From Terfezia claveryi (lineage: Eukaryota; Ascomycota; Pezizomycetes; Pezizales; Pezizaceae): a stretch of 41,714 nucleotides of DNA. The position numbers and the translations under genes are program-made. Below the pieces are notes generated by a model. It did not search any database, had not been told where the DNA came from, and saw nothing but the letters and a program-made list of their open reading frames with translations. Positions 33,789-41,714 of this stretch are shown piece after piece. The stretch is taken from positions 1 through 41,714 of the forward strand of contig WHUX01000336.1 in NCBI GenBank assembly GCA_015179025.1. Direction: 5' to 3'. The first letter of the stretch is position 1. Each line of letters opens with the position of its first letter.

Positions 33789-33796
33789 TATAAATA
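33789..33796 (+). promoter_or_regulatory. TATA box in Gypsy E LTR
   Basis: TATAAATA within the LTR, in the position expected for the U3 promoter. Confidence 0.6.
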
Positions 33797-34095
33797 GGCC
33801 GCTGGATTCCCTCTGGAATCCACAAAAAAAAAGAGAAGAAGCAACCAAGCAAGCACACAGAGCAAGCAAGCCTATATTCTGATCAGATCAAGATCATATA
33901 GCTTAGATAGCACAAATCATATAAGATAGATTACACTAGTTAATTACTGTTCCCTTTGGGAATGTCCCACATAGTAATCTCCCTACCCTTCTGAGGTCTT
34001 ACCTCAGCAGAACCGAAATACACAAACATCCGTACCCACGGATATAGATTGTATAAACGGTACCGAATAAATACTGTCTAGTACCATTCATTACA

Positions 34096-34907
34096 TTTTT
34101 TTTAACTTACTTACCTAATCTTTGCTCTTAAATCCAAGGCCTGATCAACCTTCGGATACCTTTATTACACTTACGCAAGTGTATATAATTCGACACCCAA
34201 GTGCACATATAAAATCGATATCGTTATTCAACTAGCTAGCCAACAAAATCCAACAAATAAGACATTAGACTCTCAACTGCAGTATATCAACAAAAGACTT
34301 AGAAGCAAGCTAAGCAGAGATTTAACGGGCAGTGGTATCCCACATTAAACAATCCCACCCTCGTTCACAACACTTTTCCCAATAAGATTGACAACTCATC
34401 TTACACTCCTGGCAACCACCATTACATCTGTACCTATAAATCCAGTACACCATTGAAAAACTAGCCCCCCAGGTCCCAAGAATAATTGGTCTAAACAACC
34501 AAGTGTCACAATCCCAAGGCTCAAATCTCGCTGCCTCCACTGCAGCCATTTCCTCCAGAAAAGAATTACCTCCATCAGAACCTTCCTTAGGCCTAAACAT
34601 CTCTACCAATACCTCTGCGCCCCCAACGTCTACTTCAATACACCAATCAGAAAACGTGACACTCTTGCTGGAAGAACTAGAACCAGATTCTAGACCAGTA
34701 GACAAAGAAAAACCAGGACCATAAGAAACATCAGGATCCTGACATCCAGCTTCACCAGCCTCGTGAGCTACCAAGCCAATAGAACCGTCAGTCGAACGGA
34801 GATCATAAGGATCATCAGCCACCACACCATCAGCACAGAAAGGTGTCAAAGAAGAAAAGTAACTCGACAATTGTATTGCATAACCAGCTGCATTTGGTTG
34901 TGGACAG
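34096..34907. other. Gypsy E leader
   Basis: Region between the LTR and gag. It starts with a T8 run rather than a clear primer site. No sense-strand gene is recognisable; an antisense open frame covers its right part. Confidence 0.6.
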
Positions 34908-34924
34908 ATGACGAAATCAGACAT
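34322..34924 (-). CDS. Antisense open frame in the Gypsy E leader, unknown
   Basis: From the ATG at 34924 (MSDFVICPQPNAAGYA) about 200 codons are open on the minus strand, and the frame stays open further upstream across the gag start. The product has a Ser/Gly-rich middle, one likely membrane segment (FRPIILGTWGASFSMVYWIY) and a Cys-rich tail (CNGGCQECKMSCQSYWEKCC). No family is recognised. Antisense extra frames are known in some plant Gypsy lineages. Unlike gag in the same element it has no stop. It may still be chance. Confidence 0.35.
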   Translation of the reverse strand: MSDFVICPQPNAAGYAIQLSSYFSSLTPFCADGVVADDPYDLRSTDGSIGLVAHEAGEAGCQDPDVSYGPGFSLSTGLESGSSSSSKSVTFSDWCIEVDVGGAEVLVEMFRPKEGSDGGNSFLEEMAAVEAARFEPWDCDTWLFRPIILGTWGASFSMVYWIYRYRCNGGCQECKMSCQSYWEKCCERGWDCLMWDTTAR

Positions 34925-36876
34925 AATGGCATCTGAACGTAGTAAGAAGACTAAGAGGTCGAGACGGTTAACTATGTTACCTGAAGATATTAAGAAATTA
35001 GTAGAAGAAACTCCCAGAGAGACCAGATTTATAGTTCCTAACACTGAAGGGGAAATAACTCTGCCCATCGATATAGAAATAGGAGAACCAGGTGGAGCAG
35101 GAACCAAACTATATTTTAGTATGGCTTTACCTCTCGCATCAAAAGAATTTTGGGACAGACATCTTCCAACAATTGAGGAGATTTTGAAATATACTCGCTC
35201 AATGGGACATGCCTAATAGTATCATCCTAATGATACTCGACTCTTAATGGAAGCCATAGCAAAACACTACTTATGGCTAACACCTGACCCATTCAAAGAA
35301 GAAGACTTAGAAATGAATGCATTTTTAAGTAAAGAATTAAGGAAACCTGTTGTACCACTTTTAAGGAAACCGAATTGGGTAATAAATAACTGGGAAGAAA
35401 TAATGGCATTCATGATGAGCGGCACTCATCTAGAAGAATCAGCACATACCGCGGAGGATTTTTTCAATCCTAGCAAAGAACTTCCAGGAGCATTCCTGAG
35501 AACACCAAAAGATCAATTGAAAGGCAAAGGTCGAGCACCTGAGACACCAGAAAGGAGAACTGGGTCAGCCAAAGAACCAGACGACAAAGACCAACCACCA
35601 GAAGATATAGAATTACTAGAAGACGATGATGATCTAGATACAGGACTAGACCAACAGAAGTAGAAAACACAAGGAGGAGAATAAGACCCCGATAATAGCG
35701 GAGATGATAGCTCGGACTCTGATAAGGCATCGTCAGTTGCAAGTCAAACTCTTAAAAGAAAACCCAAACGAGGAAAATCAGTTGAACACCAACAATGGGA
35801 ATCTACAATAGGAATGGTTACAATGGGTAACCATAAAGCAACGAATGCTTTAAAAGGAATAAAAATTGATATGCCAGAAAAATAAAGAGGAGAAGACAAA
35901 AAATGGCAAGACTCACAATATTTTGACTCTCGGGCCACAGCAATGCAATGTTGGTTTGTTCTCAAAAGAATAGATTTGGAAGGCGCTTCAGCTTTGGAAA
36001 TTGTTGGATTCAGAATGGAAGTAAGTGCACTTACTACTTATAATCAATTCCTAAGAGAAAAAGGAAAGAATGCGACATTCTTTGGATTCATACTAGCGTT
36101 AAGGGATTTTCTGATACCCTCTACTAGTAAGGACATTTTGTGGAAACAATGGGAGACAGCCATACCATACAAGGACGGACGTCACATGGGAATCAAACAG
36201 TTTGCCAACTGGCTTACTGAAATACAAATCAAATTGATTGACAAGGATGGCAAACAATCAATATCGCAGGAAGTAAAAAGAAGAAAGTTTCTTAATCACC
36301 TGCTGCCATATATGTCAGCTACATTAATTCCCTTAATCAAAGAAGAATGGTCATATGATCAGCTCGTGCATCAAGCGGAGTCATATGAAGCTTCCAAGAA
36401 GGATATTGCCCCACCATCCACAACAAATACATCCCGATGATAACACCCTTAGAATGAAAATCGAAGTCACGGTCCACGCAGAGACCAGAATCAACGACAA
36501 AAAACAGGATTTAATCCTAGCAGCAATCCCAACACCAAACCCAACACAAAAAATCGGAAGGACTCAGATTGGGACACCATCACAAAAAAATTAGATCAGA
36601 AGATGAAGATGCAATTAATTAGAGACAAAAAATGTCTATGGTGTTGGAACCCTGGACACTCCTATAAGGAATGTAGGAAACAAAAAAATAAGGTACCCAT
36701 GCGTACAGCCGCACAAGATTTAGCTATGCCGATAGCCACCAAGGATAAAAACAACAAGGATAAAATCAAGGAACGACCCTTGTCAAGACAGGTACCAGAT
36801 TTTAGCAAGGTATTCGTTAGAGCTAACGAACACCCCGCACTAGCTTTAATTGATCTCCAAACGAAGGGAGGCGACT
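34908..36876 (+). pseudogene. Gypsy E gag and protease start
   Basis: One reading frame runs through, with stops at about 35214, 35217, 35661, 35682, 35883, 36438, 36441 and 36450. Each is a TAA, TAG or TGA that C-to-T change of CAA, CAG or CGA would create. The capsid-like part includes GFRMEVSALTTYNQFLREKG and FANWLTEIQIKLIDKDG. The zinc knuckle CLWCWNPGHSYKEC is at about 36633-36674. Protease begins ALALIDLQTKGGD at about 36838-36876, where the foldback element interrupts it. Confidence 0.85.
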
Positions 36877-37110
36877 CATCAGCAAAAAAAATATTCGCGT
36901 CATGTGTCTTCCTGTGCGTCCGACGCACAGGACGCATGGGACAGGAACTTACAATCAGGACGCCAAACGCTTGGTGCACCAGCGTCGGGACGTAACACTC
37001 GTGCGCACCAGCGTCGGGCGGCAACACTCGTGCGCACCAGCGCCCAGGACGCAACACATGTGTGCTCCCACGCCTGGGACGCAACAGAAGTATGCTACTG
37101 CTTCTTGGAC
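36877..37110. repeat. Left terminus of the foldback with GCGTCC-type subterminal motifs
   Basis: After CATCAGCAAAAA and an ATATT stretch come repeated GCGTCC, GGACGC, GCGTCGGG and CCAGCG motifs every 20-40 bp, some palindromic. They are likely recognition sites of the mobilising transposase (inference). Confidence 0.55.
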
Positions 37111-37364
37111 GCAATATGAGATGGGCTGCTCGTCCCCAACGCTATAGGTTCCACGTCTGGCGTTGGTGAACCAGGGCCCCAAATCGCTCTCTTCTACAAT
37201 GCACACCCGCTACCAGCTTGCAATACGACGCTCTATCACCAGCCAGCTACGTAGCCGCTATTGCGGCCATTGAATATGCACGCAGCAGAAATATCCATTG
37301 TATTCGCTAATAATTATATACACAGAAGTATTGAGCAATAGATATATATATAGAACATGCAATC

Positions 37365-37550
37365 GCTGTAATACTCGCTCTAATACTCGCTCCAATGCTC
37401 TAATACTCGCTCCAATACTCGCTCTAATACTCGCCCTAATACTCGCTCTAATACTCGCCCTAATACTCGCTCTAATACTCGCCTTAATACTCGCTCCAAT
37501 ACTCGCTCTCATACTCGCTCTATTAATTGCTCTAATGCTCGCCATAATGT
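37365..37550. repeat. 12-bp minisatellite TAATACTCGCTC, left arm
   Basis: About 15 units of TAATACTCGCTC with C/T and G/A variants (CCAATGCTC, CGCCC). Its mirror copy is in the right arm. Confidence 0.9.
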
Positions 37551-37845
37551 GCTGGGATATAGAACGAAGGGAAAATGCGCGGGGAAGGGAGGTATATATA
37601 CAGGAAAACCATAGTTGCCAAGGCCGACTGCTAAGGCCGACAATTTAGACTTTCCGAAGACAATGAGATAAGGGATAACAAGAGAAGTGGCAAGACAGTG
37701 ATCAATGGCGCTCAGCCCCCTTTCGCCCGCGGGTGCCGTACTCTTCAATGCCTGGCCTGGTAATAGTCATATTGGGAAATCGTAGTCGTTGTATCGAGAT
37801 ATGTGCGTAGTTCACGCTTTGTGATATGTTTCGTAGGAATTCATG

Positions 37846-40060
37846 CATTCGCGGGCATATATATATATATATGTGCGAGAAACTCGTGCTTTTGGAGACA
37901 TATATATATATATGCCCGCGAATGCATGCATTTCTCTATATGTCTCCAAAAGCACGAGTTTCTCGCATATATATATATATGTCTCCAAAAGCACGAGTTT
38001 CTCGCACATATATATATATATATGCCCGCGAATGTATGCATTTCTCTATATGTCTCCAAAAGCACGAGTTTCTCGCATATATATATATATGACTCCCAAA
38101 GCACGAGTTTCTCGCACATATATATATATATATGCCCGCGAATGCATGCATTTCTCTATATGTCTCCAAAAGCACGAGTTTCTCGCATATATATATATAT
38201 GACTCCCAAAGCACGAGTTTCTCGCACATATATATATATATATGCCCGCGAATGCATGTTTCTCTATATGTCTCCAAAAGCACGAGTTTCTCGCACATAT
38301 ATATATATATATGCCCGCGAATGTATGCATTTCTCTATATGTCTCCAAAAGCACGAGTTTCTCGCATATATATATATATGACTCCCAAAGCACGAGTTTC
38401 TCGCACATATATATATATATATGCCCGCGAATGCATGCATTTCTCTATATGTCTCCAAAAGCACGAGTTTCTCGCACATTATATATATATATGCCCGCGA
38501 ATGCATGCATTTCTCTATATGTCTCCAAAAGCACGAGTTTCTCGCATATATATATATATGTCTCCAAAAGCACGAGTTTCTCGCACATATATATATATAT
38601 ATGCCCGCGAATGCATGAATTTCTCTATATGTCTCCAAAAGCACGAGTTTCTCGCATATATATATATATGACTCCCAAAGCACGAGTTTCTCGCACATAT
38701 ATATATATATATGCCCGCGAATGCATGCATTTCTCTATATGTCTCCAAAAGCACGAGTTTCTCGCATATATATATATATGTCTCCAAAAGCACGAGTTTC
38801 TCGCACATATATATATATATATGCCCGCGAATGTATGCATTTCTCTATATGTCTCCAAAAGCACGAGTTTCTCGCATATATATATATATGACTCCCAAAG
38901 CACGAGTTTCTCGCACATATATATATATATATGCCCGCGAATGCATGCATTTCTCTATATGTCTCCAAAAGCACGAGTTTCTCGCACATTATATATATAT
39001 ATGCCCGCGAATGCATGCATTTCTCTATATGTCTCCAAAAGCACGAGTTTCTCGCATATATATATATATGTCTCCAAAAGCACGAGTTTCTCGCACATAT
39101 ATATATATATATGCCCGCGAATGCATGAATTTCTCTATATGTCTCCAAAAGCACGAGTTTCTCGCATATATATATATATGACTCCCAAAGCACGAGTTTC
39201 TCGCACATATATATATATATATGCCCGCGAATGCATGCATTTCTCTATATGTCTCCAAAAGCACGAGTTTCTCGCACATTATATATATATATGCCCGCGA
39301 ATGTATGCATTTCTCTATATGTCTCCAAAAGCACGAGTTTCTCGCATATATATATATATGACTCCCAAAGCACGAGTTTCTCGCACATATATATATATAT
39401 ATGCCCGCGAATGCATGCATTTCTCTATATGTCTCCAAAAGCACGAGTTTCTCGCATATATATATATATGTCTCCAAAAGCACGAGTTTCTCGCACATAT
39501 ATATATATATATGCCCGCGAATGTATGCATTTCTCTATATGTCTCCAAAAGCACGAGTTTCTCGCATATATATATATATGACTCCCAAAGCACGAGTTTC
39601 TCGCACATATATATATATATATGCCCGCGAATGCATGCATTTCTCTATATGTCTCCAAAAGCACGAGTTTCTCGCATATATATATATATGACTCCCAAAG
39701 CACGAGTTTCTCGCACATATATATATATATATGCCCGCGAATGCATGTTTCTCTATATGTCTCCAAAAGCACGAGTTTCTCGCATATATATGTATATGAC
39801 TCCCAAAGCACGAGTTTCTCGCACATATATATATATATATGCCCGCGAATGCATGTTTCTCTATATGTCTCCAAAAGCACGAGTTTCTCGCACATATATA
39901 TATATATATGCCCGCGAATGCATGCATTTCTCTATATGTCTCCAAAAGCACGAGTTTCTCGCACATTATATATATATATGCCCGCGAATGCATGTTTCTC
40001 TATATGTCTCCAAAAGCACGAGTTTCTCGAACATATATATATATATATGCCCGCGAATGC
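37846..40060 (+). repeat. Central tandem array of the foldback, 110/70-bp composite units
   Basis: GCCCGCGAAT recurs 23 times in direct orientation between 37914 and 40049, mostly 110 bp apart and sometimes 69-70 bp, plus one inverted copy at about 37846. A 110-bp unit combines a 71-bp module ((AT)n, GCCCGCGAATGCATGCAT, CTCTATATGTCTCCAAAAGC, ACGAGTTTCTCG) with a 39-bp module ((AT)n, GACTCCCAAAGC or GTCTCCAAAAGC, ACGAGTTTCTCG). Blocks 38313-38822 and 38823-39332 look like a 510-bp higher-order duplication. Confidence 0.95.
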
Positions 40061-40365
40061 ATGAATTCCTACGAAACATATCACAAAGCGTGAACTACGC
40101 ACATATCTCGATACAACGACTACGATTTCCCAATATGACTATTACCAGGCCAGGCATTGAAGAGTACGGCACCCGCGGGCGAAAGGGGGCTGAGCGCCAT
40201 TGATCACTGTCCTGCCACTTCTCTTGTTATCCCTTATCTCATTGTCTTCGGAAAGTCTAAATTGTCGGCCTTAGCAGTCGGCCTTGGCAACTATGGTTTT
40301 CCTGTATATATACCTCCCTTCCCCGCGCATTTTCCCTTCGCTCTATATCCCAGCACATTACGGCG

Positions 40366-40497
40366 AGCATTAGAGCGAGTATTAGAGCAAGTATTAGAGC
40401 GAGTATTAGAGCGAGTATTAGAGCGAGCATTAGAGCGAGTATTGGAGCGAGTATTAGAGTGAGTATTGGAGCGAGTATTAGAGCGAGTGTTAGGGCA
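40366..40497. repeat. 12-bp minisatellite GAGCGAGTATTA, right arm
   Basis: About 11 units, the inverted counterpart of the left-arm array but fewer, so the two arrays have changed length since the palindrome formed. Confidence 0.9.
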
Positions 40498-40779
40498 ATT
40501 GAAGCAGCGAATGCATGTTCTATATATATATCTTATACTCAATACTTCTGTGTATATAATTATTAGCAAATACAATGGATATTTCTGCTGCGTGCATATT
40601 CAATGGCTGCAATAGCGGCTACGTAGCTGGCTGGTGATAGAGCATCGTAGATGCAAGCTGGTAGCGGTGTGCATTGTAGAAGAGAGCGATTTGGGGCCCT
40701 GGTTCAGAAATGCCAGACGTGGAACCTATAGTGTTAACAACCTCAATTGAGTTGATGATGCGATGGCAATGAACTCTGA

Positions 40780-41021
40780 CATCCAGACGTTGAGCTTATG
40801 TCAACCACCGTCCGGACGGCTTTCGAGGCCCCAATGGCGTCCGGACGGCTTTCGGGGCCCCAATGGCGTCAGGAAGGTATTGCTACGCAGTGCGGGGCCC
40901 TAGTTGCGTCCGGATTGTAATGCAATACCCCAGTGCGTCCGGACGCACGGGACGCACAGGACGTAAAATCGCGTCCGGACGCTTGGTGGTGCGTCCTGAC
41001 GCATATTTCTTTTTGCTGATG
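40780..41021. repeat. Right terminus of the foldback with GCGTCCGGACGC-type motifs
   Basis: Repeated GTCCGGACGG, GCGTCCGGACGC and GCGTCCTGACGC lead to ATATTTCTTTTTGCTGATG at the end. The left arm of the Plavaka-type segment at 5219 has the same order: terminus, ATAT, GGCGTCCTGACGCC. Confidence 0.6.
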
Positions 41022-41310
41022 CTTAATTAATTGTCAATTTGTACACCTATACAAAATACCAACTAGAAGTATCGAGAAGAAATCATTAAGTACTGCAATT
41101 AAAGGCTCAAAAGGAACGATAGACAAAGCTTGTACTATCAAACTTGATTGGATAGGTTATGTAGAAGAACGAACGTTCTATGTAGCTCATTTGACTGGAT
41201 GGGACATAATACTAGGAGAACCTGCTCTCAGCAAAGTGCGAGCAATAATTCCTGCCCATCAGGAACCAGTTACTATCCAACCGGTATGGAGGGAATGGTT
41301 ATTTTTTTGG
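41022..41310 (+). pseudogene. Gypsy E protease, continued after the foldback
   Basis: Reads LINCQFVHLY, IPTRSIEKKSLSTAIKG, IDKACTIKLDWIGYVEERTF and VAHLTGWDIILGEPALSKVR, ending HQEPVTIQPVW. This is the C-terminal half of a retropepsin domain, with the ILGxPxL flap-side motif. It belongs to the frame broken at 36876. Confidence 0.85.
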
Positions 41311-41714
41311 TTTTTTTTTTGGTTTTTATTTATCTTTTATTTAGTTATTTTTTCTTTGGGTTATTTTTTTTTTTTTTTTGAGATTTATTTATTTTTGATT
41401 TATTTTAACATTTTGAGAGTCGAACAGGATTTGGTATGACTCTCAGATTACCACGCGACTTGATTACCTTTGATTTAGTTTAGCGGAGAATTGGTTTAGG
41501 GGATATATCAGGCTATATTGTTAGACTCCTAAAGACCCTAAACAATGCAAATGAAGTCATTGGCAAAAGCGAAAATCGGTTGAGATTACCCAGCAAGCAA
41601 AAAGTTTTCAAATGATTATGAGAGTCGAATAGTTTTTGGTATGACTCTCGGATTGATGATAAGAAGTTGCTATTTTTATTGAAAGGTGAAAGAATTAGTT
41701 CTTGTCGACTGAAG
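41311..41714. other. T-rich tract and repeated hairpins at the window end
   Basis: About 100 bp of T-rich sequence (41299-41405) follows the protease. Two copies of a hairpin come next, GAGAGTC..GACTCTC (41415-41444 and 41620-41649), sharing GAGAGTCGAA and TTGGTATGACTCTC. No RT coding is visible by the end, so either a linker or another insertion begins here. Confidence 0.5.

Larger units (their letters stand above)
33414..34095 (+). repeat. 5' LTR of Gypsy E
   Basis: 682 bp with inverted ends TGTAATG and CATTACA. A TATAAATA box lies at 33789-33796. Two 28-bp direct copies (GGCGTGTGACTYAYTACTATGG and following bases) start at 33638 and 33679. It interrupts the Gypsy D chromodomain. Confidence 0.85.
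36877..41021. mobile_element. Giant foldback (palindromic) DNA element, non-coding
   Basis: 4145 bp. Terminal inverted repeats start CATCAGCAAAAA at both ends. The left arm (about 36877-37900) and right arm (about 40003-41021) are inverted copies. They are nearly identical in the inner 0.5 kb (for example CTACGATTTCCCAATATG at about 40120 against its inverse at about 37770) and diverged in the outer 250 bp. Direct tandem repeats fill the 2.1 kb centre. CT lies on both sides (36875-36876 and 41022-41023). Deleting the element and one CT rejoins protease coding as KGGD-LINCQFVHLY in frame. No transposase is encoded, so it must be mobilised in trans. Confidence 0.85.

Noticed and set aside
37846..40060. 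Regular repeats that might suggest a CRISPR array
   Set aside because: Repeats are contiguous 110/70-bp modules without unique spacers, no cas genes are present, and the context is eukaryotic.
38242..40203. A 653-codon open frame full of IYIY and SPKARVS repeats, with similar frames on both strands
   Set aside because: It is a translation of the central satellite; unit lengths and AT runs simply avoid stops. No start context or family supports a protein.
40157..40462. Open frame present in both foldback arms (SLVIPYLIVFGKSKLSALAV)
   Set aside because: It lacks an ATG in this position, its end runs into the 12-bp minisatellite, and duplication in both arms follows from the palindrome; no known domain.
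1..41714. rRNA or tRNA genes
   Set aside because: None recognised; the only tRNA-like match is the 12-nt Copia primer site at 18174-18185.

Overview
The window is a transposon graveyard from a fungal genome. Evidence for a fungus: chromodomain Ty3/Gypsy elements, Plavaka-type (CACTA superfamily) transposase remnants, a DUF6532-like gene, and 46-54 nt introns with GTRNGT donors and CTAAC-type branch points. Stop codons in related Gypsy copies are mostly CpA-to-TpA changes. That resembles repeat-induced point mutation and favours a filamentous ascomycete (Pezizomycotina), but the species cannot be named. I see no ordinary housekeeping gene, rRNA, tRNA or CRISPR array.

Layout. 1-1686: 3' end of a plus-strand chromovirus (Gypsy A) and its LTR, inserted into 1687-5218, a minus-strand Gypsy pol (Gypsy B) with an unusual zinc-knuckle array between RNase H and integrase. 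5219-21962: a segment bounded by inverted CATCAGGAAGAA termini and subterminal GGCGTCC/GGACGC-type arrays. It holds a broken Plavaka-like transposase (minus), an unknown low-complexity gene (plus) and a spliced DUF6532-like gene (plus). I read it as one cargo-carrying Plavaka transposon, later split by a young Ty1/Copia element (12992-18825, perfect 5-bp TSD, LTRs about 99% identical).

21963-41714: a nest in which each element breaks the one before it. A Copia integrase fragment (F) is cut by Gypsy C. C is cut by a solo LTR and by a minus-strand Gypsy LTR (G). G is cut by Gypsy D, the best-preserved chromovirus, with a textbook -1 frameshift signal between gag and pol. D is cut inside its chromodomain by Gypsy E. 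E is cut inside its protease by a 4145-bp foldback element (36877-41021).

The most interesting signal is the foldback element together with the 5.2-22 kb segment. Both start with CATCAG, continue with an A-rich/ATAT stretch and carry subterminal GCGTCC/GGACGC motifs. This suggests that a Plavaka-type transposase mobilises both a multi-gene autonomous element and a non-coding giant palindrome. Removing the palindrome plus one CT duplication restores the interrupted protease reading frame exactly. All coordinates come from reading the sequence by eye; family names rest on recognised motifs, not database searches.
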